DNA from: JABDPF01 sp037384065 | Lineage (GTDB): Bacteria; Pseudomonadota; Gammaproteobacteria; Xanthomonadales; SZUA-36 | Assembly: GCA_037384065.1 (NCBI GenBank) | Contig: JARROJ010000029.1 | Location: 1-49,950 of the forward strand | Length of the DNA: 49,950 bases | Direction of reading: 5' to 3' | Shown here: positions 15,372 through 24,253 of the stretch, one piece after another | How the letters are laid out: each line of letters starts with the position of its first letter | How positions within the stretch are numbered: position 1 is the stretch's first letter | The notes under the pieces: generated by a model | Told to the model about the DNA's origin: nothing | Databases searched by the model: none | What the model saw: the letters and a program-made list of their open reading frames with translations, nothing else | Program-made: the position numbers and the translations under genes

Positions 15372-16334
15372 ATGAGCGAAAGCGGCAGCGAGATGATTAC
15401 GGTGCTCGAGTACCCGGGGGGTATCTCGGCCATCGACAGCGGCATGGTGCGCGACCAGATGGCGGCGTGTTACCTGCTGGAGACCGGAACCGCGGTGGCG
15501 GTGATCGAGACCGGCAATGCGGCCAGCGCGGATCGCATCATGAAGGTGTTGCGGTTCCGCGGTCGGCAGCCCGAAGAAGTCAGCCACGTGATCGTGACCC
15601 ACGTTCACCTGGATCATGCCGGCGGCGCCGGCCGCTTGCTGCAGAAATTGCCGCAGGCCGTCCTGGCGGTGCACCCGCGGGGCGCGCGGCACATGATCGA
15701 TCCCTCGAAGCTCGAAGCGAGCGCCCGCGCCGTTTACGGCGACGAAAAATACGAGGCGATGTACGGCGCGCTGGTTCCGGCGCCCGAAGACCGCGTGCAG
15801 ATCATGGAGGACGGCGACAGTCTGCAGGTCGGTCATCGCCGCCTCGAGTTCATGGATGCGCCCGGTCACGCGCGGCATCACTTCACCGTCTGGGACGAGG
15901 AAACGGCAGGCTGGTTCACCGGCGACACGTTCGGGCTTTCCTACCGCGAACTCGACACCGTTAACGGCCCGTTCATTTTTCCGACGACGACCCCGATCCA
16001 GTTCGATCCCGAGGCCCTGGTCGCGTCGGTGGACCGGATGATGGCGCGCACGCCGAAGAACATGTACCTGACGCATTTCGGGCGCGTTCAGGATGTTCGT
16101 CGATTGGCCGACGACATGCGCGAAGGCGTCCGTTTCTTCGCCGACCTGGGCGAACGGCACGCGAAATCGGAGCAGCGCACCCGCCTCATCGAGGAGGCGA
16201 TGATGGATTGGTTGACGACGCGGGCGCGCCGCCATGGCGTCACGCTCGACGACGACGCCCTGGACGCCATCCTGCGCCCCGACGTGGTGCTGAACACGCA
16301 GGGCATCGAATTCTGGCTGGATCACCGACGTTAG
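15372..16334 (+). CDS. MBL-fold metallo-hydrolase
   Basis: This encodes 320 residues, starting after AGGAG. The metallo-beta-lactamase signature THVHLDHAGG supplies His77, His79, Asp81 and His82. Further ligands are likely in PGHARHH and GDTFGLSY, and a late His in YLTHFGR. The C-terminal helical part (from about 235) resembles stand-alone hydrolases of the glyoxalase II or lactonase type. The substrate is unknown. It is a single gene, convergent with the LytTR regulator. A short GGCCG-CAA-CGGCC hairpin (16358-16370) lies between them. Confidence 0.87.
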   Translation: MSESGSEMITVLEYPGGISAIDSGMVRDQMAACYLLETGTAVAVIETGNAASADRIMKVLRFRGRQPEEVSHVIVTHVHLDHAGGAGRLLQKLPQAVLAVHPRGARHMIDPSKLEASARAVYGDEKYEAMYGALVPAPEDRVQIMEDGDSLQVGHRRLEFMDAPGHARHHFTVWDEETAGWFTGDTFGLSYRELDTVNGPFIFPTTTPIQFDPEALVASVDRMMARTPKNMYLTHFGRVQDVRRLADDMREGVRFFADLGERHAKSEQRTRLIEEAMMDWLTTRARRHGVTLDDDALDAILRPDVVLNTQGIEFWLDHRR

Positions 16335-16379
16335 GTCATCGCGGAATCGAGGGGGTGGGCCGCAACGGCCGGGGGGTCG

Positions 16380-17192
16380 TCAGCCGAAGTGGCGCAGCTT
16401 GTCCTTGTAGGAACGTGAAAGCTTGACCGTGTGCCCGTTGCTCAGGGTCAGGAAGTACTCACCGTTGATGTGCGCGTGCATCTCGCGCACGCACGCGACG
16501 TTGACGATGGTCGAGCGGTGGACGCGCTGCAGGATTGCCGGGTCCAGTTCGGATTCCAGTTTCTTCATGGTGCGCCGCAGAATGTAGGTTTCGCCGTTGG
16601 CATGGACGCACATGTAATCGCCCGCGGCATCGATCCAGTCGATCTCGTCCTGTCGCAACCAGGTGGTGCTGCCGCCGTCCTTGATCGCCAGTTTTGGCGG
16701 TTCCTTGCGCTTGAGACGGTCCACGCCGGCGCGCCGGACGTCGTCCATGCTGCCGACCGGCCGCCCGGTAATCTGCCCCAGCAGGCGCAGCAGGGACTCA
16801 CGGTGGCGCAGGGCCTGATTGCGTTCCAGGTAGTCGTGCGCCCGCTCCAGTGCGTCGGCCAGCCGCTGCTCGTCGATCGGCTTCAGCAAATAATCCAGCG
16901 CGTGGGCTTCGAAGGCCTGGATCGCGTAATCGTCGAACGCGGTCACGAAAACGATCACGGGCATCCGGTCGGGTTCCAGTGCGCGCAGCACGTCGAAGCC
17001 GTCCATTCCCGGCATCTGGATGTCGAGAAACATCAGGTCCGGTGCTTCATCCTCGATCAACTGCAGGGCCTCGCGCCCGTTGCGCGCTTCGGCGACGACG
17101 TGCACGTCATCCCGGCCGGCGAGGCGGTGCCGCAACCCCCGTCGGGCCAGCGCCTCGTCGTCGACGATGATGGTGCGCAATGGATTCGCCAT
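16380..17192 (-). CDS. LytTR-family response regulator (LytR/AlgR type)
   Basis: This encodes 270 residues. The receiver domain (1-125) has acidic residues Asp11 and Asp12, phosphoacceptor Asp57 in MFLDIQMPGMDG, and LLKPID with the conserved lysine. A linker leads to a LytTR DNA-binding domain (about 165-265) with KLAIKDGGSTTWL, EIDWIDAAGDYMCVH, RRTMKKLESEL and VHRSTIVNV. It should activate or repress promoters carrying paired direct repeats. It follows comM by 17 bp on the same strand. No histidine kinase is in the window, so it is an orphan here. An alternative GTG start lies slightly upstream. Confidence 0.9.
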   Translation of the reverse strand: MANPLRTIIVDDEALARRGLRHRLAGRDDVHVVAEARNGREALQLIEDEAPDLMFLDIQMPGMDGFDVLRALEPDRMPVIVFVTAFDDYAIQAFEAHALDYLLKPIDEQRLADALERAHDYLERNQALRHRESLLRLLGQITGRPVGSMDDVRRAGVDRLKRKEPPKLAIKDGGSTTWLRQDEIDWIDAAGDYMCVHANGETYILRRTMKKLESELDPAILQRVHRSTIVNVACVREMHAHINGEYFLTLSNGHTVKLSRSYKDKLRHFG

Positions 17193-17209
17193 GGATACGT
17201 TTAAGCATA

Positions 17210-18721
17210 TCACTCCTGCAGGGGCCCGCAATCGATTCCGCGGTAGGCCACGGCCTCGGCCAGATCGTCCATGCCGATGCGCTCGGCTTCGGCCAGGTCT
17301 GCGACGGTCCGGGCGACCTTGATGATGCGCTGACAGGCCCGCGGCGACAGGTCGAACCGCAGGGCGACATCCTCGAGGAACGCCTGTTGCGGCGGGTCCA
17401 GGCCGCAGGTTTCCTTGACCCCGCGGTTATCGAGGTGAGCGTTCGGCCGCCCGGCGCGTACCGCCTGGATCCTTCGTGCACGAACAACGCGTTGACGGAC
17501 GCTGTCACTGTCCTCGCCGGCCGGTGCGTCCGGGCCGAATCGCAGGCGCGCCGGGCGCGCCACTTCGACGTGCAGATCGATGCGGTCGAGCAGCGGTCCG
17601 GAAATTCGCGCGCGATAGCGCCGAATCTGTTCCGCGCTGCAGCGGCATCGGCCGGTGCGGTCTCCGGCGTAACCGCAGGGGCAGGGGTTCATCGCGGCCA
17701 CGAGCTGAAACCGCGCCGGGAATTCGGCGAACGCGGCCGCGCGCGAGATCACGATCCGGCCCGATTCCAGGGGCTCGCGCAGCACTTCGAGCACGTTGCG
17801 ATGAAACTCCGGCAGTTCATCCAGGAACAGCACGCCGTGGTGCGCCAGCGAAATTTCGCCGGGACGGGGTTGCGAACCGCCTCCGACCAGGGCCGCGCTG
17901 CTGGCCGTGTGGTGCGGTGCGCGGAAACGGCGTACGGCCCACCGGTCGAGATCGAGACCGGACCGGCTGACCGATGCGACCGCCGCGGCAGCGAGTGCTT
18001 CCTCGCGCGTCATCGGGGGCAGGATGCCGGGCAGCCGGGAGGCCAGCATCGTCTTGCCGGTTCCGGGCGGGCCGCTCATCAGCAGGTTGTGGGCGCCTGC
18101 GGCGGCAATTTCGAGCGCTCGGCGCGCCCGCGCCTGACCCTGCACGTCGGCCAGGTCGGCGCCGTGCGCGGCGGGCGACGTCGCAGGGGGGCGGGCCCGC
18201 GGCAACCGCCCGTCGCCGTGCAGCCAGCTGACCACCGACAGCAGGCTTTCGGCGCAATAGGTCCGCCGGCCCTTCGCCAGCGCCGCCTCGGGGCCGCAGT
18301 CGATCGGGACCACCAGTCCGCGCCGCACCGAGCGGGCCCGGATGGCGACCGGCAGGGTGCCGCGGATCGGTTTCAGTTTGCCGCTCAGGGACAGTTCGCC
18401 GATGAACTCGAAATCCTCGAAGCGGCTGTCGTCCACCTGGCCGGAAGCGGCCAGGATCCCCAGCGCGATGGGCAGGTCGAAACGACTGCCTTCCTTGGGC
18501 AGGTCGGCCGGACCCAGCGATATCGTTACCGCGCCGTCCGGGAAATCGAATCCGGCATTCAGCAGCGCCGCCTTGACGCGGTCTTTCGATTCGCGCACGG
18601 CCGTTTGCGGCAAACCCACCAGCGAGACCTTCGGCAGGCCGTTGCCGACGTGGACTTCAACGGCGACCTCGGGCGCTTCGACGCCGACGTTCGCACGGCT
18701 GTAGACCCTGGCCAGACTCAT
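17210..18721 (-). CDS. comM: YifB/ComM-family Mg-chelatase-like AAA+ ATPase
   Basis: This encodes 503 residues, the usual length. ATG 18721 gives the conserved N-terminus MSLARVYSRANVGVEAPEV; the longer frame upstream has no homology. The N-terminal Lon-protease-like ChlI domain occupies about 20-140. The AAA+ domain has Walker A GPPGTGKTMLASRL, Walker B VLFLDELPEF, and CPCGYAGDRTGRCRC with two cysteine pairs. The C-terminal Mg_chelatase_C part ends the protein. ComM homologues are ring helicases that extend branch migration during natural transformation. The pil genes in this genome make DNA uptake plausible. Confidence 0.93.
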   Translation of the reverse strand: MSLARVYSRANVGVEAPEVAVEVHVGNGLPKVSLVGLPQTAVRESKDRVKAALLNAGFDFPDGAVTISLGPADLPKEGSRFDLPIALGILAASGQVDDSRFEDFEFIGELSLSGKLKPIRGTLPVAIRARSVRRGLVVPIDCGPEAALAKGRRTYCAESLLSVVSWLHGDGRLPRARPPATSPAAHGADLADVQGQARARRALEIAAAGAHNLLMSGPPGTGKTMLASRLPGILPPMTREEALAAAAVASVSRSGLDLDRWAVRRFRAPHHTASSAALVGGGSQPRPGEISLAHHGVLFLDELPEFHRNVLEVLREPLESGRIVISRAAAFAEFPARFQLVAAMNPCPCGYAGDRTGRCRCSAEQIRRYRARISGPLLDRIDLHVEVARPARLRFGPDAPAGEDSDSVRQRVVRARRIQAVRAGRPNAHLDNRGVKETCGLDPPQQAFLEDVALRFDLSPRACQRIIKVARTVADLAEAERIGMDDLAEAVAYRGIDCGPLQE

Positions 18722-18825
18722 GGCGCCATGATCGCTGCCGGCATGGCCCGGCGTCAGTCGGCGATTACCCCGGAGGAGCGTAGGAAAACGGAGCCGACCG
18801 AACGGCCGGCGTTGCGGGTGCGGAT

Positions 18826-19065
18826 TCAGCCGTCGTGCGGCTCGTCGAGGCGTTTTTCCAGTTCCGCGATACGGGCGCGGGCTTGCTCGAGGCGTTCGCA
18901 CTGCGCCTCGAACTCCTCCCGTCCGACGAGGTTCATGCGCTCGAATGCGCCGGTCAGCACCGTGCGGAATTGCGCCTCCAGTTCGGCCTTCTTCTGCGTC
19001 AGCCCCGGCGGCAGTGAATCGGCCAGTTTGCGGGTCAGTTCGTCGATCGTGCGCAGGTCTATCAT
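18826..19065 (-). CDS. ubiK: ubiquinone biosynthesis accessory factor UbiK
   Basis: This encodes 79 residues, the BMFP/YqiC family. It starts MIDLRTIDELTRKLADSLPP and continues as a membrane-fusogenic amphipathic helix and a coiled coil (ERLEQARARIAELEKRLDE). UbiK helps the Ubi complex assemble with UbiJ for aerobic ubiquinone synthesis. It lies 104 bp upstream of comM on the same strand and is divergent from the P-II gene, an arrangement seen in other gammaproteobacteria. Confidence 0.92.
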   Translation of the reverse strand: MIDLRTIDELTRKLADSLPPGLTQKKAELEAQFRTVLTGAFERMNLVGREEFEAQCERLEQARARIAELEKRLDEPHDG

Positions 19066-19155
19066 CGTCGGTCCACCGGTCGTTGAGCTCGGGTCGCTGG
19101 CTCGCGTATGCTCCCATTAGACAGGAACGAATCCCCGCATGACAAGGAGCCAGCG

Positions 19156-19494
19156 ATGAAAATGATAACGGCAATCATCAAACCCTTTAAACTGGATGAT
19201 GTGCGCGATGCGATCGCCGAGACCGGCATTCAGGGCATGACCGTCACGGAAGTGCGTGGGTTTGGCCGTCAGAAGGGCCACACGGAGCTCTACCGCGGCG
19301 CGGAATACGTGGTCGATTTCCTGCCCAAGCTGAAGCTCGAGGTTGCGGTGCCGGACGACCGGGTCGAAGCGGTCGTCGAGGCGATTGCCGATGCGGCGGC
19401 CTCGGGCCGGATCGGCGACGGCAAGATCTTCGTGCAACCGCTGGAACAGGCCATTCGCATCCGCACGGGCGAGGAGGGCGACAAGGCGCTCTGA
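19156..19494 (+). CDS. P-II family nitrogen regulator (GlnB/GlnK)
   Basis: This encodes 112 residues. AGGAG precedes ATG 19156. It senses 2-oxoglutarate, ATP/ADP and glutamine and controls ammonium uptake and glutamine synthetase regulation. The T-loop GRQKGHTELYRGAEYVVDF includes the uridylylation site Tyr51. The signatures TVTEVRGFGRQKGHTE and GRIGDGKIFV are intact. Context (ubiK-comM on the other side) is that of glnK, and the tail LEQAIRIRTGE is GlnK-like. However, no amtB follows, so glnB and glnK cannot be told apart safely. Confidence 0.95.
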   Translation: MKMITAIIKPFKLDDVRDAIAETGIQGMTVTEVRGFGRQKGHTELYRGAEYVVDFLPKLKLEVAVPDDRVEAVVEAIADAAASGRIGDGKIFVQPLEQAIRIRTGEEGDKAL

Positions 19495-19540
19495 GCCGAA
19501 TTCGCGACGAACCGAGCCGCGTCCCTGAAACCATTGGCGC

Positions 19541-19560
19541 GGTTAATGCGTCTATTAACC
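19541..19560 (+). promoter_or_regulatory. inverted repeat upstream of the TPR gene
   Basis: GGTTAAT (19541-19547) and ATTAACC (19554-19560) form a perfect 7-bp dyad with a 6-base spacer, 35 bp before the ATG. It could be an operator or a weak hairpin. It is AT-rich against a GC-rich background. Confidence 0.35.
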
Positions 19561-19595
19561 AAGGTAACGAGGGAAAAATCCGGGAATACGTCTCG

Positions 19596-21788
19596 ATGAA
19601 CGAGCCCCATTCTTTCCTGTCGAAAACGCTGACCGAGCTCAATCGACGGAAAGTGCTGAAAACGGTCGGCGCCTACGCGGTTGCGGTATTCGTGCTGCTG
19701 CAGTTGATGGACGCTGCCGTCGAGCCGCTTCGTTTGCCCGACGCCCTGCCGACCATCGTGGTCATCCTGGCCATTCTCGGTTTTCCGCTGGTTTTCCTGC
19801 TCGCCTGGCACCTCGAAATTCGCAGCGACGGCATCCACCGCACGCGCTCGGCGGGGTTGCTCAGCCGGCCGCAGCGCGCGCTGTTGTTCAGCGTGATGCT
19901 GATGGCCACCGGCGGGCTGGGGTACGTCTTCTACCACGTCTACTCCGGCGTGTTCGATGCGTCCGAGGCGCCGCTGACGGCCGCGGCCGAGCGTGAATTC
20001 AGCGCGCCGGAAAACTCGATCGCCGTGCTGCCGTTCACCGATCTTTCCGAGACCAACGACCACGAGCATCTGGCCGATGGCATCTCGGAGGAAATCCTCA
20101 ACCTGCTGGCGCAGGTGGACGGGCTCAACGTGGCCGCGCGAACCTCCTCGTTCGCGTTTCGCGACGCGCCGGACAACATTCGCGAGATCGGTCGCCTGTT
20201 GAACGTGCGTACCGTGCTCGAAGGCAGTGTGCGGACCGCCGGCGACCGTATCCGCCTGACCGCGCAGTTGATCAACGTCGCGGACGGTTTCCACATCTGG
20301 TCGAAGGTCTACGACAGCGAGATGTCGGACATCCTGACCATCCAGGAGCAGGTCGCGAGCCAGATCGCCAACGCCCTGGTCGATTCCTTCGACGGCCTGA
20401 AGATCCGCTCGCAGGCGCGCACGGACAGCCTGGCGGCGGCCCAGGCCTACCGCACCGGTCGTCTGCACTGGTGGCGCCGCACGCCCGATGAGCTTCAGAA
20501 GGCGATCGAACTCTTTGCGACGGCGCTCGAGCACGACGCCGCCTACGCGCCGGCGTACGCCGCCATGGCCGATACCTGGCTGCTGATTGCGCAGTACGGC
20601 AACGTCTCGACGGTCCGGGCGACGGCCAAGGCGCAGACCATGATCGAAAAGGCGCTCGAGATCGATCCGGAATCGGCCGAGGGGTTCGCTGCGCTGGGAC
20701 TGGCCCGCTGGCAGATTGGCCAGATGGACGCGGCGGAGTCGGCCCTGCGCCACGCGATGGAGCTGAACGAGGACTACATTCCCGCACAGCTCTGGCTCGC
20801 CGGCGTGCTGGGTCAGCAGGGCCGGTACCCGGAACAGAGCCTGGTGCTGGAAGACGCGATGCGGCGCGATCCGCTGAACGAGCTGCTGCTGGTGAATTTT
20901 GCCGGCAACCTGTCGATCCGCGGCGAGTGGGAGCGCGGCAAGAATCTGCTCGATGAATTGCTCGCCCTGCGGCCCGATTCGACCATTCTGCTGCGCTTCA
21001 TGTCCAGCATGGAGTTGTACAACGGCAACCTGGTCGAGGGCTGGAAACTGGCCAACCGCGCGTACCAGTTGCAGCCCGAGAACCCCGAGGACATCGCCGT
21101 CCTGGCGCGCACCTGGCTGCTGCTCGGCGATGCCGACGAAGCCGAGCGCTTGCTGCTCGAAGGGCTGTCGATCGCCGGCGCGAACCCGAAGCTTCGCGAC
21201 GCGTACTGGACGGTGCTGATGATCGAGGGGCGCTACGAGGAGGCCGACCGGCTGGTCCGGGAACAGATGGCGGAGTACGGCGATGACCTGCCCGACGCGC
21301 TGCGCCGGGAGTTCAATCTCCGGCTCGGCATGGTGGCGCTCAACCGCGGCGACTTCATGGCCGCGCGCAAACTCCTGGCGGGCTCCGTCGAAGAGGAAGG
21401 CGACGCGGCCTGGAACACGGACGAGATCGCGACGGTGACCCTGGCGTCGCTGGCCTATGAGCGGACCGGGGACGAGGACGAGGCCGCCCGTTTGTTGCAG
21501 CGGGCAGAACGCAAGATTCGGCGGGCGCGCCTGAACGGCGTCGACAATCCGGACATTTATTACAGCGAAGCGGTCCTCTTTACGCTGCGCAACCAACCGG
21601 TCGATGCGATCGAGAAGCTTCGCGCGGCGTACGCGCGTGGTTTTCGGGAACGCTGGTTCCTGGAGGTCGACAGCCGGCTCGATCCCTTGCGCGACCGACC
21701 GGAATTCCGCGATTTCCGGGACCGCATCGGGGACGACCTCGCCCAGGCGATGGTCGAAATCCGGTCGCTTGGCCTCGCGGCGCTCTGA
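19596..21788 (+). CDS. membrane-anchored TPR protein with TolB/FlgO-like N-domain
   Basis: This encodes 730 residues. Three hydrophobic segments lie at about 24-42, 50-70 and 88-110. They are followed by a domain (about 138-262) beginning NSIAVLPFTDLSE and including ADGISEEILNLLAQVDGLNV and LEGSVRTAGDRIRLTAQLI. This is the domain often found after adenylate cyclase or winged-helix modules in TPR signalling proteins. From about 285 to 700 there are repeated TPR units such as AYAPAYAAMADTWLLIAQYG and AEGFAALGLARWQIGQ. No cyclase or DNA-binding domain is attached. It probably scaffolds other proteins at the membrane. The partner is unknown. Confidence 0.83.
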   Translation: MNEPHSFLSKTLTELNRRKVLKTVGAYAVAVFVLLQLMDAAVEPLRLPDALPTIVVILAILGFPLVFLLAWHLEIRSDGIHRTRSAGLLSRPQRALLFSVMLMATGGLGYVFYHVYSGVFDASEAPLTAAAEREFSAPENSIAVLPFTDLSETNDHEHLADGISEEILNLLAQVDGLNVAARTSSFAFRDAPDNIREIGRLLNVRTVLEGSVRTAGDRIRLTAQLINVADGFHIWSKVYDSEMSDILTIQEQVASQIANALVDSFDGLKIRSQARTDSLAAAQAYRTGRLHWWRRTPDELQKAIELFATALEHDAAYAPAYAAMADTWLLIAQYGNVSTVRATAKAQTMIEKALEIDPESAEGFAALGLARWQIGQMDAAESALRHAMELNEDYIPAQLWLAGVLGQQGRYPEQSLVLEDAMRRDPLNELLLVNFAGNLSIRGEWERGKNLLDELLALRPDSTILLRFMSSMELYNGNLVEGWKLANRAYQLQPENPEDIAVLARTWLLLGDADEAERLLLEGLSIAGANPKLRDAYWTVLMIEGRYEEADRLVREQMAEYGDDLPDALRREFNLRLGMVALNRGDFMAARKLLAGSVEEEGDAAWNTDEIATVTLASLAYERTGDEDEAARLLQRAERKIRRARLNGVDNPDIYYSEAVLFTLRNQPVDAIEKLRAAYARGFRERWFLEVDSRLDPLRDRPEFRDFRDRIGDDLAQAMVEIRSLGLAAL

Positions 21789-21797
21789 GCCCTCGCG

Positions 21798-23867
21798 TCA
21801 AACGCCGGCAAAGCGGCTCGCGTCGCCGATCCAGCGTTCGATGAGCCGGTTCACCCGACCCGGGTTTTCTTCCAGCAGGCGCGTTGCGACCGCGGGTATG
21901 CTCTCCAGCAGCGCGCGGTCGCGGGCGAGGTCCGCGACGCGAAACTGAAGCAGCCCCGTCTGCCGCGTGCCCAGCACTTCGCCGGGGCCGCGCAGTTCGA
22001 GATCCTTTTCCGCGATCCGGAAGCCGTCCGCGGTTTCGCGCATGATGCCGAGGCGCTCGCGCGCCGTCGGGCCGATCGGCGGGCGATACATCAGCACGCA
22101 GGACGCCTGCTCGGAGCCGCGCCCGACCCGGCCGCGCAACTGGTGCAGCTGGGAAAGCCCCAGGCGCTCGGCGTTTTCAATGATCATCAGCGAAGCGTTG
22201 GGCACGTCGACGCCGACTTCGATGACCGTGGTCGCGACCAGCAACTGGGTCGCGCCGCTTTTGAACCGGTCCATCTCCGCCTGCTTCTCGGCCGGCTTCA
22301 GGCGCCCGTGAACCAACCCGACCGTGATGCCGTCCAGTGCGGCGGCCAGTTCCCGCGCGACGTCCTCCGCGGCCTGCGCCTGCACCGCGTCGGATTCCTC
22401 GATGAGCGTGCAGACCCAGTAGGCCTGGCGGCCCTCGCCGCATGCGGCGGCGACCCGTTCGACGACTTCGCTGCGCCGTTCGGCCGAGACGGCGGCGGTG
22501 GTCACCGGCTTGCGGCCCGGCGGCAATTCGTCGATGACGGAGGTTTCGAGCCCGGCGTAGGCGGTCATGGCCAGCGTTCGCGGAATCGGGGTCGCGGTCA
22601 TGATGAGCTGATGTGCGTGGCGTGAGTCGGGCACCGCCTTGTCGAGCAGGGCCAGGCGCTGGTGGACGCCGAACCGGTGCTGTTCGTCGACGATCGCGAG
22701 GCCGAGTCGAGCGAAGTCGACGCCTTCCTGCATCAGCGCGTGGGTGCCGATCACCAGCGGTGTTCCGGCCGCGATCGCTTCCAGCGCCTCGCGCCGACGC
22801 CGCCCGGTCACCTTGCTGCTGAGCCACACCGGGTCGATGCCCAGTGGAAGCAGCCAGTCCCGAAAGCTGCGCAGGTGTTGTTCGGCGAGCAGTTCGGTCG
22901 GGGCCATCAGGGCCGTCTGCAGACCGTTGCCGATGGCGCGCAGGGCGGCCATCGCGGCGACAACGGTCTTGCCGGACCCCACGTCGCCCTGGACCAGCCG
23001 CTGCATCGGATGGTCGCGTGCGAGGTCGTCACGGATTTCCTCGATGACGCGCTGCTGAGCCGCGGTCAGCCGGAACGGCAGCCGTTCGATGAAGCGGTTT
23101 TCGAGCTCGGCGGACGCCGCCATCGCATGCGCCCTGAACTGGCGCTGGCGGTGGTGCAGCTGTTGCATGCTCAGGTTGTGCGCGAGCAGTTCCTCGATCG
23201 CCAGCCGCTGCTGCGCGGGGTGGCGTCGTTCGATGAGCGCCGCCACGTCGGCGCCGGCCGGGGGCCGGTGAATGTAAGCGAGCGACTGCTGCAGCGTCGG
23301 CAAGCGGCCGAGCCCCGGCAGTTCCGGCGGCAGCAGTTCCTCAAGTTCGAGGCGGGCGCCGGCCATCTGCGCCAGCGCCTGGTCGGTCAGCTTGATCCAG
23401 CTCGCCTGGCCGACCCCTTCCAGGTTCGGATAGACGGGCGTCAGGCGGTCACTGACCGCCTCGTCCGCGGTGCTGAGAATGCGCCGGTAGCTCGGATGGA
23501 TCATTTCGAGCCCCTGGTAGCCGGCGCGGGCCTCGCCGAAGCAGCGCAGGCGCGTGCCGCGCGCCAGCTGCTGTTTCTGCGCGGCGCGGAAATGGAAGAA
23601 ACGCAGGGTGATGCGACCGGTGCCGTCCTCGACCATCACGACCAGCATCGCGCGGCGTCCGCGCACGATCGCACTGTGCGTGACGTCGCCTTCGATCTGC
23701 ACGGTCGCGCCGGGATACAGCCCGCCGATCGGATGAATGCGCGTTCGGTCCTCGTACCGGTAGGGCAGGTGAAACAGCAGGTCCTGGACCGTGCGGATTC
23801 CCGCGCGGTTCAGCGATTCCTCGAGCCGCGGACCGACGCCGTGTAGCGACCTCAGCTCAGAGGCCAA
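21798..23867 (-). CDS. recG: ATP-dependent DNA helicase RecG
   Basis: This encodes 689 residues, the normal length. RecG reverses stalled replication forks and resolves R-loops and D-loops. The N-terminal wedge domain begins LRSLHGVGPRLEESLNRAGI. Helicase motifs include Walker A QGDVGSGKTVVAAMAALRA, the DEQH box IVDEQHRFGVHQRLALLD, TATPIPRTLAM and VGRGSEQASCVL. The start overlaps the ridA stop by 11 bp. It is the last gene of the yicC/gmk-rpoZ-spoT-ridA-recG unit and converges on the TPR gene. Confidence 0.97.
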   Translation of the reverse strand: MASELRSLHGVGPRLEESLNRAGIRTVQDLLFHLPYRYEDRTRIHPIGGLYPGATVQIEGDVTHSAIVRGRRAMLVVMVEDGTGRITLRFFHFRAAQKQQLARGTRLRCFGEARAGYQGLEMIHPSYRRILSTADEAVSDRLTPVYPNLEGVGQASWIKLTDQALAQMAGARLELEELLPPELPGLGRLPTLQQSLAYIHRPPAGADVAALIERRHPAQQRLAIEELLAHNLSMQQLHHRQRQFRAHAMAASAELENRFIERLPFRLTAAQQRVIEEIRDDLARDHPMQRLVQGDVGSGKTVVAAMAALRAIGNGLQTALMAPTELLAEQHLRSFRDWLLPLGIDPVWLSSKVTGRRRREALEAIAAGTPLVIGTHALMQEGVDFARLGLAIVDEQHRFGVHQRLALLDKAVPDSRHAHQLIMTATPIPRTLAMTAYAGLETSVIDELPPGRKPVTTAAVSAERRSEVVERVAAACGEGRQAYWVCTLIEESDAVQAQAAEDVARELAAALDGITVGLVHGRLKPAEKQAEMDRFKSGATQLLVATTVIEVGVDVPNASLMIIENAERLGLSQLHQLRGRVGRGSEQASCVLMYRPPIGPTARERLGIMRETADGFRIAEKDLELRGPGEVLGTRQTGLLQFRVADLARDRALLESIPAVATRLLEENPGRVNRLIERWIGDASRFAGV

Positions 23868-24237
23868 GAACCGCTTCCACCTCGACCTCGGCGCCGAGCG
23901 GCAGCGCCGCGACGCCGATCGCCGCGCGCGCCGGGTACGGCTCGGCGAAGCAGTCCTGCATGATGGCGTTGACCGTGGCGAAGTTGCCCAGGTCGGTCAG
24001 GTACACGTTCAGCTTGACGATATCGTCCAGGCTGCCGCCGGCGGCTTCGCAGACGGCGCGCAGGTTGTCGAACACGCGCCGGACCTGGTCCGGGATGCCG
24101 CCCTCGACCAGATTCCCGGTCGCCGGGTCCAGCGGTATCTGCCCGGACAGAAAAACGGTGTCGCCGTGGCGCACGGCTTGCGAGTAGGGACCGATCGCAG
24201 CGGGCGCCCGGTCGGTGTGAATGGGCTGTTTTGACAT
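23857..24237 (-). CDS. ridA: RidA-family enamine/imine deaminase
   Basis: This encodes 126 residues. RidA hydrolyses reactive 2-aminoacrylate from PLP enzymes such as threonine/serine dehydratase. The start MSKQPIHTDRAPAAIGPYSQ (24237) is preferred for its AGGA spacing; an ATG two codons earlier is possible. Landmarks are FLSGQIPLDP, VKLNVYLTDL and PARAAIGVAALPLGAEVEVE. The substrate-binding Arg104 is kept, so it should be active. It lies 16 bp after spoT. In enterobacteria this slot holds trmH instead. Confidence 0.95.
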   Translation of the reverse strand: MSKQPIHTDRAPAAIGPYSQAVRHGDTVFLSGQIPLDPATGNLVEGGIPDQVRRVFDNLRAVCEAAGGSLDDIVKLNVYLTDLGNFATVNAIMQDCFAEPYPARAAIGVAALPLGAEVEVEAVLGL

Positions 24238-24253
24238 GGTCATCGTTCCTGTT

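Noticed and set aside
19290..21596. A 768-codon minus-strand open frame opposite the TPR gene
   Set aside because: Its composition is that of an antisense shadow (Arg/His/Gln/Val rich, no domain), while the plus strand encodes a regular TPR protein.
22662..23846. A 394-codon plus-strand open frame opposite recG
   Set aside because: Antisense shadow; the recG helicase motifs on the minus strand settle the coding strand.
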